Source: Asterella californica (Eukaryota > Streptophyta > Marchantiopsida > Marchantiales > Aytoniaceae). Taken from it: a stretch of 64,000 bases of DNA. A model generated the notes under the pieces. That model did no database searches, was not told the origin of the DNA, and was given only the letters and a program-made list of their open reading frames with translations. The stretch is from contig JAYKYS010000014.1 of assembly GCA_036924285.1 (NCBI GenBank), forward strand, positions 2,604,001 through 2,668,000, written 5' to 3'. The translations under genes and the position numbers were made by a program. Positions 9,515-21,790 of this stretch are shown here, piece by piece. Each line of letters opens with the position of its first letter. Positions within the stretch are counted from its first letter, which is position 1.

Positions 9515-11344
9515 TCTTATCGTTTCCAAGTTGAAGTAAAAGTTAATATTTGTAAAATACTTTGATTCTTATCAACTTGGTATAGGATTTTCTTTAACAC
9601 TAATCTATTTTCCTGATCCCAGAAGTCGATCTTCCAAGTATATCATGCATACCACTGGATTTCCCGTGCACCGTGGATCTGGATCTAGAAAACAAGTGAC
9701 AACGTTTACGACAACCGCCGACTATGTAATTCTAATGAAACGGGACGAAAGAAGGCCATTTAAAAAGTTTTATTCAAAACAATGGTATACTCTGTAGGCA
9801 TTTTGTTTCAGAGCAAATTAGCTTGATTAGTTAAAAGTGTACGTGGTACAGCGACATGCAGAAACTTCCAAACCTGGTAGAACTACAATCAGAACTGCAA
9901 TCTGTACAATCTGGGAAGCACGCAACGCAACCATTTTCATGTAGCAGAACTGGCCACCGGGCTAAAACAAACGCCATATCTGGGAGGCTCTCACGACCTA
10001 CCTGAAAATGGAGTGACGTATAACTTCTTCGCACTTGGGAAGACAACAGCGAGGACATTAGACAATGCAAATGTCGTGATTTGGAATAAAAAGCCAAAGA
10101 GTTGACCGACGGCGAGGTTGTCTTTCTAGCTCCTGAATGGATTAGGTCTCCAGTCACGGCATGTCTTTTCAAATGAAAAAAGCATGCGGGCACTCTGGTC
10201 CTTCAGGTCTACAGAAAAAAGTGGTCCCTGTGGGTACGAAAGTGGACCTTGGGGTCAGAGAACACCACCTACTGTCAGCAAAAGCTGATTTCTCAAAACA
10301 AAACCGAATCAAGAACTGATGTACGAGGGAATGCTTTTACGCCGCGCGAAGCGTCTGCAGAGGAGTTGGTTATGGACCGTAAGGTCTTTCCTAGAGGCGG
10401 TAGCCAAGGGGACTCCCCAACTCTGGCCAGGCCCTCCTGCTGCCCAAAAAGACCGCCTAGAGACACACCTTCCGGGGCTGTGGTAGTGGGATCAAAAATT
10501 GTCGTCCCCAATATTCGATCTACCAACGTGTGCCTGCGCCCAGCCTGTTGAAGCAGCTGTCTAGGTTCGATTAGGCTCCTAACTTGTCCGTTAGTTTCCC
10601 TCTCATTTCTCTTACACATGCTCTCCGTGGACGAGCAGCGGCGCATGGGCTGTACTTTCGGTCCTCGTTGTACCTTTGTGGCGATTAATAGCTTTTTAAT
10701 CGATCTGCGGTTTTTGTAAAACAAAAGAAAAAGGAGCTTGAGGCTGTACGTGGTTCTGAGTGATAATCAACACATATGTTACTGATGTGTCATATAATTA
10801 CTCGATGTTTGAGTTATTCTTTACGATTGCATCATGGATCAAAATGCTAATTATCATCACCACCTCGATATACCTCAAGGTGCAATGATGGAGTCCTTTG
10901 ACTTGCTAGTACTAGATCTCTAGATTGTCGACATAGCAGACTACCGTAGTGTACTGACTCAGTAAACTGTTCAGAGCTTTGAAATTTCACCAAGTTGAAC
11001 GGAGATCAAGAGCAGCTACTGAGCGTAACCTATCGATTACTATGAACTAGAGAATCAAGATTTCTACTCTTCATCTGATCAACCATTCCGTTCAGGTGCA
11101 AAACTGTCTGCTCTAACTTCACCTGATAATCCTCTGCACGCCGTGATCATGATGACTTGAAGGTTTGTGATCGCGACTGTGATAATATCGTGTCTGCTTT
11201 CTTACGTGCATCCCATCATTGACATCTGTGAAAAGTGCCGCTATAACAGTACAATGCAGAAGCTAAAATCGTAAGTGGAATGAGAAGGGTTGCCACTTTC
11301 AAAATCTTTTACCTGCACTCCAGCTCGACTTGGTGTCTGGATTC
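9515..11344. other. No confident gene; two unassigned minus-strand ORFs
   Basis: Minus-strand ORFs at 9831-10193 (120 codons) and 10293-10724 (143 codons) lie in DNA of balanced base composition. Neither shows a motif I recognise, and I see no matching splice sites that would join them. They could be UTR or an orphan gene. The stretch 10.8-11.3 kb has no visible coding content. Confidence 0.35.
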
Positions 11345-12611
11345 TTATCTCCCCGCTTGTCCTTTTGAGGATTTCTTTGAAGGTTGATTCTCCTTGGTTT
11401 CGTCGTATTCCGAGGTAAGTTCATCCCTCTCCAGCTTCGAATTCTTCGTTGCGGTTTTCTTCGGTAAGAGAATTGGACGGATATTGGACAAGACACCGCT
11501 TTGTGATATAGTTACATCTGCCAGAAGCTTTCCCAACTCCTCGTCATGGCGCACGGCAAGTTGTATATGCCTCGAGATGATTCTTGTCTTTTTGTTATCC
11601 CTGCATGCATTGCCTGACAGCTCCAGTATCTGCAGTATTATCACAACCAATATGAAGATATGGCACTATTAACGTTATCCAAATGATCTAGAAAGAAAGT
11701 AACAGATGAATATCTTGAAGTTATATTAGGCTTGTGCACGTGGGTACTTGTAGGAGCTCACTGAAGGTTCCGGAATTCAAACCTTTCAGCAAAATTCGTG
11801 AATGAAGAGCCTGTAGCTAGAAAACTTAACACCTATAGTAAGGGAACACTAGGCAAAGTTCAAGCTTTCCGCGAGCGCAACCAACAAAGTCTCGCAAACT
11901 GATCGATCTTGCACGCTTGAAGATTTCTTGAGTAGAGAGACCTCGCAAAATACGGTAAATTCAGTTCGCGAGCAGCCAAAGTAGGATGGGTGAAGTGGGT
12001 GAGCGCACAGATGGGTGAAAATTTTCTTTTCTCTAGAGGAAAGAGAAACTGGAAAATTTCACCCATCTGTGCTATAAAAGAAGCTTAAGCACTCAAATCC
12101 GAAACGAGAATTTCCAACTGAAACAATCTGAAACGTCAATAGAAAAGCTACCTCATAATAGATCTATCTAGAAGATAAATCTACATTACTGTCTTGTCGG
12201 CAATAATCTGTCAGACTCGTCACGTTCAAATGTAGAGCTTTGATATATATATATCCCTTAGGCTATTGCTTTTTGTAAGACTCTTGCGATATCGATCACC
12301 GAATCGACTGAACCATTATCGATCTCGAGAAACTCATCAACTGAATCCCGATTCACCCACCAATATCAGACTAAGATAAAACTTTTGCCAGATAATCATC
12401 GAGCAATCATGATAACTAAAAGGTTATGGTACTTACCTCCGCAGTTAGATACTCAAGAACTGCTGCAAGATAAACATGAGGCAATACGTTTAGCATATCG
12501 CCCGGTTTTCAGAAAACGAACCAATCGTGCCACCGGAAATTGGAGTCCAGCTTTCTTAGACTTCGATACCGACTTCTTCTTATTCTTTGGGGATTGATTA
12601 CGGCCTGACAT
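11345..12611 (-). pseudogene. Histone H2A gene copy with intron, frameshifted in exon 1
   Basis: Exon 1 (12611-12437) starts [14 protein letters not shown] and contains [20 protein letters not shown], then after a break [13 protein letters not shown] up to a GTAAGT donor. Exon 2 (11629-11345) continues [35 protein letters not shown] and [15 protein letters not shown], with a 30-residue Lys/Glu/Ser-rich tail. The intron after LTAE is at the position I know from plant H2A genes, so this is a DNA-level copy, not a retrocopy. About eight bases are missing between the codons for AKRI and PHVYLAA, which shifts the frame and gives a stop within exon 1. The sequence is otherwise well preserved, though VARLV replaces the usual GRIAR. 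The tail has no SQEF/Y motif. Either a recent pseudogene or, less likely, a sequencing error in a real divergent H2A. Confidence 0.85.
12005..12072. repeat. Hairpin in the H2A intron
   Basis: GCACAGATGGGTGAAA (12005-12020) and its exact reverse complement (12057-12072) flank a 36-base spacer that is itself rich in TTTTC/GAAAA symmetry. It lies inside the H2A intron (12436-11630). Confidence 0.9.
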
Positions 12612-14583
12612 CGTGGGGATCTATACAGAAATAGCTTCCACAATCTGTAACACAAGACCAAAGTCAGACCATATGCATCATATATATACTTGACCTCAGT
12701 ATTATTTACGTTTTTCTAATCAGAATCAACTGAAAGTTCCAAACCAAAAAAGAAGTAAATGTTTCACTTAGTAAATGGAAAACAAGTAGTACAATGAAAG
12801 CTAGACTGTTAGGTCTTACGACTCCCACTAAATGCATGATCATGAACGGAACTGGAACTTCTCGGTGCTAGACTAAGTCAATCAAATCAAGCCGTTACAG
12901 TTCCAGATAAAGATATATAAACGTAACCTTTTCTCGAGGTATAGGTCAGAAAAGAAGGAGTGCCAACTTTCGACAAGAGAAGGGGACATTATACACCAAC
13001 ATGGCCCTGGTTAAGGCAAATTCGCGACCAAATTAGAAAAGCAGAGGTTAAACTCATACAAATGCTTGATAAGTAGTTAAGCCGATGGTGCTGTGGTGAT
13101 TAAAACCAGAATCTCGAGCTCATGCCTTTGGTTTCGGTGGAGTTCCAGAACCTGTTGAAAGCAAACCTGCGACTAGTACTCACTCTTGCGACAAGCTTGA
13201 GCAAACTGAAAGAATTCAGGCGCTTCTCAAAGTTTAGGGCGTAGCTTGGCGCCCAATCGAGTAATCATAATCCTGGTATTCATTCGCAGAGGATGGTCAC
13301 GATTCGGAGCTGAATCAGCGGCAAAACTGAGATTGGTTTAATCTAGACTGTAGATTTTCTTTTCGTGTTGGAACTCTTTCAACCGTCAATCTCATGTTCC
13401 TCCGCATTGCTCTGTCCACTGGATAAAGACTGGTACTGTATAAATTTGAATTCCTCATACTGTCAGTTAATTACAGTAAATAGTTCCCTGATACACTGGC
13501 AAGTCCGTAGAAACCATTGTTACTGTTACGCACCAAGCAGTACGTATATACGTAGAATGTGATCAATAAATTATTTTATGATGGGGAAATTAAGTATAAA
13601 AGTTCGTACCAAAATCGCACGTGTCACGCTGGATTGTGATCTTACCAAAGAAGAGGACAAATTTCGCTTACAGTGTCATGCATGACAGAGTGAATACCCA
13701 AGTAACGTAACTTTCCACCACGGGAGACGAATCAAGACTCATGAAGAAGAAAGTAGCTGGGAACAAGGCCAGAAATGCACTCTACATCAAGATTGCAGTG
13801 ATTCTAGAGAAAGTGGGGAAAGCTGTCAGTCGAAATCTTATAGATTTTTTCAAAGACACTTGCATTCACGAATCCGGTTTTGTTAGTCTAGGCATTTGCG
13901 GTCCATTGTCAAAACCTCGAGCCTGATTCATCAATAATCGCGGTGTTGCAGCCGACACATCCTTTGAAAGTGAAGACTCATTGAGCAAGATCCTCAAATT
14001 GAATACAGTGTCACCTTAGTTCAGCGGTTTCATACAGCCTTGCACCCTTAGTACCCCTCCTCCTTGCCATGTTATCAGCAGCAGTGGCTTGAGCTTTCGT
14101 CTCCATAAGTAGTCTTGGGTACGATTACGCAAAGCCGACCAACATCAGGTTCCATGACGATACAAGAGAGAATTCATCGAAACTTACTTCGGAGAAACTG
14201 TAACAGAAAGGAAAGGTAATACATTTAATCAACTCTCATTTAGTTAAGAAATAACAAAAACCTGGACAGCTAACGTGCCGCATGAAAAGTCTTCACCCAG
14301 AAACGCATGTCTAGCTATCTACAACAACCATTCATGATCCCATATTCTCAAATGCAGTGGGGAGAAAGTGCGTTTCAAAATAACCATTCTGTAGCAAAGC
14401 GTACGTTTCGATAACATATTAGTTTCAAAACATTCAAGTTCTTGTAGAGACTTCTACCACCTGAAGTTGAAGCCCAGAGCTAAATGGCATGGTGGAGTAG
14501 AGCCACTTTTGTCTGTTAGAATTAATCAAAACCTTCCCTTAATTTGGCCCTCGCATCTAAATACTTGCTTCTCTTCAGCCAAC
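12612..14583. other. Intergenic DNA between the H2A copy and the tandem-exon gene
   Basis: Only short ORFs without recognisable motifs occur. It would contain the H2A upstream region and the 3' flank of the minus-strand gene ending at 14584. Confidence 0.4.
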
Positions 14584-17500
14584 CTAGGAATAACTGGATG
14601 CAGAGATGGACAGTAGAGGTAAATGTCGACTCAGTTGTTCCAGAACTGAATGGTAAGAGAAAACCATGGGATCTTCTCGTGGTAGGCCCTCTTGGTCTAT
14701 GTCCATCCAGTCCTGTAGCTCGATGGGATGCGGCTTTTGATCATGAGGTTGGCAATCCTGCTCTACGTCCATCCAGTCATGTAGCCCGAGAGGATCGTCT
14801 TGAGGCCGATCATGACAATGTTGATTTATGTCCACGCGGGCGAGAGCAGTTGGTGAGCTCGAGTATACTGGAGTGCAGTGAGGTTGGATTTCAGATTTCT
14901 GCAAAAACAGAAACACAAAGAAAGGGAATTGAGACGTCGGGTGATCAGTTCAAATCTGAGGAAGCGCCTATTTCTCTAACTTGAAACTTACTTTCACTTA
15001 CCAGTCTCGTATTTGCGGTGACGCGTAATCTTTTTCTCCTGATGTCTCCGGTGATGTAACTATCCGGATCTTCATAAGTGAGAAAGTTGAACTTTCGTTT
15101 CTTCTCTAGCTGGAGAGGAAGCGAATCGGTTGCATGCTCGCGCTCCTTCCGGTGTTCTTTATCAGCGACCAGATTACGATCCTCGTAGGCGAGTTCAGGA
15201 CTCCTGGCATCGGGCTGCTTGCATTCTAAACGCTGAGTCTTGGTTTCACTGAGCGTATCCCTTTTGCACACTTCAAAGTCTGCGAGAGAATCCAAGATCA
15301 CGGTGTACCCTTCCGTTCGGTGTTCATTATCAGCGACCAGCGAACAGTGCTCGTGGGCAGCTTCAAGGCTCCTGGCATCGCGCTGCTTGCAGTCTAATCG
15401 CTGGGTCTTGGTGTCACTGAGCGTATCTCTTTTGCACACTTCGAAGTCTGCGAGAGAATCCAAGGTCACGGTGTACCCTTCCGTTCGGTGTTTATTATCA
15501 GCGACCAGCGTAAAATGCTCGTGGGCAGCTTCAAGGCTCCTGGCATCGGGCTGCTTGCAGTCTAATCGTTGGATCTCTGTGAGCGTATCCTTTTTGCACA
15601 CTTCGAATTCTGCGAGAGAATCCAAGGTAACGGTGTACTCTTCCGTTCGGTGTTCGTTATCAGCGACCAGAGTATAATGCTCGTGGGCAGGTTCAAGGCT
15701 ACTGGCACCGGGCTGCTCGCAGTCTACCCGCTGGATCTCTTTGAGCGTATCCCTTTTGCACACTTCGAATTCTGCGAGAGAATCCAAGGTAACGGTGTAC
15801 TCTTCCTTTGGGTGTTCGTTATCAGCGACCAGAGTACAATGCTCGTGGGCAGGTTCAAGGCTACTGGCATCGGGCTGCTTGCAGTCTACTCGTTGGATCT
15901 CTGTGAGCGTATCCCTTTTGCACACTTTGAATTCTGCGAGAGAATCGAAGGTAACGGTGTACTCTTCCAAGAGGTTCCGATATGTGGGAACTCGAAGCAG
16001 GGAATCTCGTATACCACAGCTTTCTCGTACTTCAGGTGTCTGCGGAACAAGGACAAAGAAAACAGACTCAGTCAGGAGAGGTAGAATACTGGAAATGCAC
16101 AATTCTGAGTGGAAAAAGTATCGATTTCTCTTCGTTACTTCGACTTACCAATCTCGTGTGCTTGCGCGGACACATAATTTCTTACTGGGATCTATGTGGT
16201 GATGTAATTATCTGGAAGATCTGGATAAGATAAAATAATTTTTCGTTTCTTGTTTAGTTGAAGAGTTGAGCATGTCCCATGCTCTTTCCAGTTATCAGTG
16301 ACGTACCAGCGTACCATCCTCGCGATCGTAGGCGGGTTCCGGACTCCTGGCATCAGCCTGCTTGCAGTCTAATCGCTCTGTCTTCGTGAGAGATTTCTCT
16401 AAATCTACTTCTTCTACAGAAGAATCCCAGCAGGTAAGGATATCGGTGTAGTCCTCCAAGCGGTTCCGGTACAGTGGAAGCTCATCTGGTACATATCTGC
16501 GGTTTTCTCTTACTTCAGGTATCTGCGGAACAGAGACAAATTAGAGAAGGCAGACTCAGTCATATCGAGCTACAACAGGTATAATACTGGAAATGCCAAT
16601 GCTTAGTGGAGAATGGATTTCTCTTGTTTACTTCGACTTACAGGTGTGATGGTGTCGCGGACACATAATCTCTTGCTCGAGATCTCTTCGGTGTTGTAAT
16701 TATCCGGAGGATCCTGGTAGCTATAAGAAACACAGCTGAATTTACGTTTATTGCTCACCACAATAGGAAGCGAGTATGCTGAATGCTCCTTCCGGTGTTC
16801 ACTAGTAGTATTGGTGACAAGCAAAGTACCCTTCTCGTCGTGTGCAGACTCGTCTTGAGCGTGACCCTGCCTGCAGTCTCCTTGGTCGACTGCTGTAAAG
16901 ATCGTAAGGGTGTCTATATCTTTGTTGTATTTATTACAGGGAGAGTCCAAGAGATCAGTATACAGGCTCACTCTATCGCATTGAATTCTGCGTCGAGGTA
17001 TCCTTACGACATCACAATTTCTTCTCCTTTCTTGCTTCTGCTAAGAAAAAGAACAAAGAAAGAACAGTTAGTCAGCTCAGTCAAGATTTTCGGAAATGCT
17101 AATGATTATTAGAGGAAGCACTTGTGGCTGCTTCTTGGTTATGTCACTTACCGATCTGGTACTAGTAGTAGCTGATGACCTGATTTTTGGCTTTTGGACG
17201 AATATGTTATCATCCATAGCAGAGGAGTTTTGCTCTCTCTCTGGTTGGGACAGAGGTGATATTGTTCGATTCTCCAGATTATTACTGACTGGAGAATCAT
17301 CATCGTTGTAGACAGTCTCGATGACGACCTCTGCGCGCTGGTCTTGTGTATGCTCTCGAATGGAGTCTGGCTTTTTAAGAGTATTAGTGTTCTGGAGAAC
17401 AGTATCCTGAAACAGTGATCTGTTTATTTTGCGTCGTGGAATTCGATCTCTTTCTTCAGGTTCCTGCTGAACGGGAACAAACAAGAGAGACGTAGTCAAC

Positions 17501-17786
17501 AGTCAGGATGATGTAAAACATAAACGATCATCAGATCTAGAGCAGATTTTGGTTCTGTTGCTGGTTCACTTACCAATCTTGTACTGCTGGTGGTGGTAGT
17601 CCACAATCTCCTCCTTGGCTTTTCGGGGATCTTGTTGTGATCCATAGCAGATAATTTTCGTTCACTGACTATCTGCAATTGGGGAATAGCAAAATTGTTC
17701 TCGTCATGCTGCAGAATGCAGTTTCCCATAAAATCAACTTGACTTCTGTGATGTGATTTGTTTCCCTTGCCTCTGTTGCGCGCCAT
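14584..17786 (-). CDS. Lineage-specific multi-exon gene built of related phase-0 exons; function unknown
   Basis: Exons read from splice sites: A 17786-17574 (213 nt, start MARNRGKGNKSHHR), B 17466-17152 (315), C 17040-16642 (399), E 16039-15002 (1038) and F 14898-14584 (315, stop). All lengths are multiples of three and all introns fall between codons. A, B, C and E end alike, with a basic patch then a Thr/Ser-rich TRL-type end just before GTAAGT (SSTRL, TSTRS, TITP, ANTRL). B and C start with QxxE...IPRR(K/R)I; E starts TPEVRE. A broken relative of E (exon D, 16522-16149) sits between C and E. Exon E holds five tandem 54-56-residue repeats. Exon F has a repeated DWMD(V/I)(E/D)Q motif. Joined without D the product is about 759 residues, hydrophilic, with nuclear-localisation-like stretches (KKRKF, KRLRV). 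No known domain is recognised. It may be expressed or a decaying orphan. Confidence 0.6.
15146..15967 (-). repeat. Five coding tandem repeats in exon E
   Basis: Three units of 162 nt are followed by two of 168 nt, the latter with two extra residues (SDTKTQ/SETKTQ for TEIQ). Conserved core: YTV-DSLA-F-VCK-DTL, QR-(D/E)CKQ, LVAD-EH. The 3' (low-coordinate) units differ more. In-frame length classes suggest growth by unequal exchange. Confidence 0.9.
16149..16522 (-). pseudogene. Degenerate exon D copy within the tandem-exon gene
   Basis: It has an intact acceptor (TTCCGCAG) and donor (GTAAGT), starts IPEVRENRRYVP and carries one repeat unit like those of exon E (TERLDCKQADARSPEPAYD), then breaks with stops after GTLVRH. 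Its length of 374 nt is not a multiple of three. Because neighbouring exons share phase 0, the gene remains open if this exon is skipped. Confidence 0.75.
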
Positions 17787-17984
17787 AATGATTGCAGAAT
17801 GCGTACAATGCTATCGGAAGCTTGATTGTGTGCAGTTGTAAATTTGATTGCAGCTGTACGCTAAGAGGTTAGCTTGAATGCGTCGAATCTGTACAAGAGC
17901 CTGAATTCTTACAAGATCTAGAATGATAGTTGAAAGCAGCTTTCACCTTGTACGTTGGGAATGTGATTTCAAGCATTGCTGAGA

Positions 17985-18340
17985 GACGGAGCTGGGTTGT
18001 AACGTATCACTCCTCTGATATGAGTTCAAAATGTGATCGTTTCACCTTTGAAGATAGCTTAAATGACTTATTTTACTATTTAGATTTTTTTGTTGTTCAA
18101 CGTTCATCCAGTTGAGGAGTGATCATCGCTAAATAGGAGTACGGGTCACTAGTGATGCGTTACGAGCCGCCTCTGCCTCTCAGCCGAATGTCGGATTCCC
18201 CAACATTAAATTATCAAAGCTGCATGCTTCACACCATAGCTTCTGTGAGAACTCGATGCAAGCAAAGCTCTCAAACTCACTTTTAGGGGACTGCTGATAT
18301 GATCAAGCTTGTAATGACTTTCAGCAGCATTGTCCGCGTT
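17985..18340. repeat. Segment duplicated at 21.37-21.79 kb
   Basis: From ATGAGTTCAAAATGTGAT through the GAGGAGTGATCA and CCCCAACA-TAAATTAT-AAAGCT parts to TCAGCAGCATTGTC, this matches 21371-21790 in the same orientation at high but imperfect identity. The other copy has about 100 extra bases after the TTTACT run. Confidence 0.85.
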
Positions 18341-18441
18341 CTACATATTACATCGCATTCAAGCTAAGTTCTCGAGCTTAAAGCGACCGGCTTTTCTGGA
18401 ATTGGGTATGTGGTCGCTGATCCGTAGCATTAATGCGATCT

Positions 18442-18900
18442 TTAGCAGCGAAGTTTTGTTCGACGTCTGGCTGGGGCACAAGCGATCACGATATTGCTAA
18501 CGTTTTCCAGATTATCGATGACAAGGGAACTACTTTGCAGGGTCGTCTTATGCAGGCTGGTTGGTAGACTGTACATGTGCAATTGGCATGGATCCCGGAG
18601 AACAGAACCCGGGCTGGGTTCAGTTCTGTTTACTTTACGTCTGGCCATGGATATGTGCAATGCGATACCACATTTTTCTCTTCCTTCATGTGCAAGCGGT
18701 GCTGAAAGAAAAGAAAGAAAGAGCTGTATACCAGTCAGGCCCGTCAGGATACCAAAAAATGCAAATGATCATCCCAGCAAGTTTTGGGTTTATTTTGGTT
18801 GTTGACTTATCAATTTGGTACGGGCGGTGGCGCATAATTTCCTTTTCGGCTTCTCGGAGATCGCCTACGCGCGTTATGATCGATATTCATATCAGAGGAT
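18442..18900 (-). pseudogene. Pseudo-copies of exons A and B of the tandem-exon gene
   Basis: Minus-strand 18660-18442 reads ARRKVNRTEPS and LVIDNLENVSNIV, matching the exon B elements PRRKINR and SPVSNNLENRTIS. At about 18860-18805 the minus strand encodes EKPKRKLC and then RTKL, matching the exon A end EKPRRRLW...STRL, but the donor reads GATAAGT instead of GTAAGT. Order and spacing follow A then B, so a piece with both exons was duplicated upstream of the gene. Confidence 0.7.
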
Positions 18901-20857
18901 TTTCATTCTCTAGTTAGCTCTGTCTAGCTGGGGCAGAAGCGATCTTGTTGCATTTAATGGACTGTGTGGTTTGTGTCCATTATCATTGTCTACCGGAGTA
19001 GCCTTATCCTGCTAGTCTTAACAGACCTTCGTGGAGACTATGGAGCACGTACGGTAGTACGTACCCATGCATGATGTTGTAAAAGTCTACGCTGATGAAA
19101 GACTTGAATCCAATTATACTACATGCATACATATAACTGGCTTCAAGTCTTTCATGATCATCATCACAGTAAATTTTACTGGAGATACTGAATACTTGCT
19201 GAATTATAGTCAAAAAGGGACTGCGGAGATGGAAGATACAATGGAATGTCCCCACTCCAGAACCTTAGATCCTAAACAGCATTAGTTCTTGCCAACTTAT
19301 AGCTAGGTAGCTTCCTTCGCCACCTAATGTGACTGGTCATGGGATTAGTGCTCGAAGAGAAAGACAACTTTCTGATCATAACAGGTAAGATGTACAAACC
19401 ATGTCTCTAGAGCTAGAGATGAATCATCTGGTTCATGGGTTTCTCGACAGAGCTCGAAGTAGCCTTCATCAGTTTACGATCTTTACTCTTCAACGGTACC
19501 CTCCATCCTCTCCAAACCAACGGCTGGAGGCTGAGTTCGCCAAGTTCCTGAGAAGTGAAGTCTGGAATTCTGTATCGATACCCAACTGTGGACCTCGAAC
19601 TCTTAAAAAGCCTGCAGTACATTCCCAGAGAAATGTACAACGAAATAGATCAATCAAGATATAGCTATAGCTTGGTTTGAAAAAGCTCTTCACAAAATCT
19701 GTATCGTTCATCAAGAACCAAAAGCTCGATTGACATGTACAATCTGCCCCGAAACAGCCTTCGGTTCGACAGTCTTTGCCGTATGAACTGTTTGTAAACC
19801 ATGGCTATCACGAGAAATTTCCCCAGCAGTGTAATCCATTTTAGACTCGTTTATAATCCATTCCTGGACCGGACGTTCCAAAGTCGAAGAAAGGTCAAAG
19901 CACGTAGATGGTAAGAATTTCTCCCTCAGGTCCTTCAAGGAACACGCTATCTTCTCTGTCAATTGCACCCAAGGATTCTACTTGGTCGACAAGCCCACCA
20001 TCCGAACGTACTGAACCCTCCTTTAAGACCAACTTGAATCTGAACCAATGAACCAAGTTATGCTATCTTCCTTTTCCTTTAAGACTAACTTGAATACTGT
20101 TTTCTGAATCCTAAGCAATAACCGCCTTTGTAGACTTAGAAACATCTTCCAAAGTAGCCAATCTAGCAGCAATTGTTTGTTGACTGGTACCGGGATGAGC
20201 ACATATACGCAACTGTATTTAAGTTGGTGATCATCTCTTACATATTGATTTCGGTATAAAATGAGCACTACGAGCCTACACGAGCCACTGCTACTATAAC
20301 ATCAGTGCAACCACGTAGTGTAAATGAGAGCTACAAAGCTACTGCAACTTCGTTTTCACCAGTTTGGCCTTACACAAAACACTAGTCGTTTTGGGCATAT
20401 TGACACAAAAATGTCAGAGAAATTACCGGGATAAGACATAAGATATAAGGAGAGCTAGCTTCTTAGCTTTCATGCTCTCCACGATCCACTCCCGATTCAC
20501 AACTTGCAGTTCTCTTCTTAACATCAATATATCTTACAACCAAAACCAGTAGAGGATATACCAGATTGTTTCATGATTAATACTGTCTATCGGTGTACAT
20601 TGTCTATATACCTCCTTGGAAGGTTACCCTTAATCATAGCTAACCCGAGGTCTTTCAATTTGACGTATACACCAATTCCAACCAGGATAGAGCTCGAGAG
20701 ATGTCACAAAAGTATGGATTCTCTGGATAAAGAAAAATGAATGTGATTCATTTTCCAGAAGAGTGCTACATATGATGTGAGTAAGTCGTTGCTTTGCCCA
20801 ACTGCAAGTTGTTCTCGGAGAAGGACTTCCCACTAAACTCTATCTATAGTCAACATT
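18901..20857. other. No confident gene
   Basis: Several ORFs of 60-90 codons on both strands (for example 19401-19664 plus and 19711-19968 minus) lack recognisable motifs. An imperfect inverted repeat around ATGAAAGACTTGAA and TTCAAGTCTTTCAT lies near 19097-19160. Confidence 0.35.
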
Positions 20858-21350
20858 CTGGGATGATTCGTGTCTTCTTGTTGTCCCTGCAGGCATTGCC
20901 AGCGACCAGAGCACCTGCAGCATTACCACATGTGAAGAAAGTGAGAATGAGGGAAGATCGAATATTATTGTTGCGAACAAATGCAAGTATTAGCAGATAA
21001 AGGTCAATTCTGCAAGAGAAGATTTCATTGCATGTCATATACAAAAACCATTTATACCTTAGTCGGAAACCCGAAGTCAATTGGTATGATCTGCAGAAAA
21101 ATGAATGACGAGGATGTTTTCTCCTGGCTTTTGTTAACTATATCGGGAGGTGGCGTTCTTTCCAACATCCAGTGACATCCAGTTTTTAAGCCTAAACAGT
21201 GACAACTAAGTTGGTCCAGGAGAAGGATGAACTCATCTCAGAAGCAAGTAAAGAAACTCTAGCTTCGGAGTAATACCCGGAGTTAAAGCAAGAAATAAAA
21301 AGTTAAACATCAAGTCTACTGAAGCAAATGCAAGTACTGGGCATTTATGA
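20858..21350. pseudogene. Head-to-head histone H2A scraps, copy 1
   Basis: The minus strand at about 20925-20858 encodes an H2A piece ([15 protein letters not shown]) preceded by an intron end ATGCTGCAG like that of the 11.3 kb copy; the frame then stops. The plus strand at about 21137-21175 encodes SGGGVLSNIQ followed by a stop and HPVF, the H2A C-terminal docking region, and then a KLVQEKDELIS-like tail. The two pieces face in opposite directions about 210 bases apart. Confidence 0.75.
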
Positions 21351-21370
21351 AGCAGTCTCATTCACTCTTC

Positions 21371-21790
21371 TCATATGAGTTCAAAATGTGATAGTTTTCA
21401 CCTTTGAATCACAGAATTGATTAAATTACTTATTTTACTTTTTAGACCTTTATCTAGCTATAAATTATAGTGGAATTTGTGTGTGTGTTTGAATAGTCAA
21501 ATACGTTAGTACAAATTTGTTTTATCATGCATGAAGGTTCAAATAATGTTGTTCAAACGTTCATCCAGGTGAGGAGTGATCACCGCTAGATAGGAGTCTC
21601 TAGTGATCCGTTACAAGCAGCCTCCCCCTCCCAGAAGAATGTCCCCAACACTAAATTATTAAAGCTGTACGCTTCACACGATAGCTCCTGTGAGAACTTG
21701 ACGCAAGCAAAGCTCTCAAAGCCAAGCTTTTAGCTAGCGGACTGCTGAAATGATCAAACTTGTACAAGAACTGTCAGCAGCATTGTCGAC
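21371..21790. repeat. Second copy of the 17.99-18.34 kb segment
   Basis: Direct-orientation duplicate of 17985-18340, with an insertion of about 100 bases (near 21440-21550) that contains a GTGTGTGTG run. Confidence 0.85.

Noticed and set aside
10293..10724. 143-codon minus ORF as a gene
   Set aside because: No motif, no splice partners and an overlapping plus-strand ORF of similar quality; left as unassigned.
12385..12597. Plus-strand ORF of 70 codons
   Set aside because: Antisense shadow of the H2A exon 1.
15240..16202. Plus-strand ORFs (145, 171 and 153 codons) opposite exon E
   Set aside because: They are antisense shadows of the tandem repeats; the minus frame has splice sites at both ends and exon homology.
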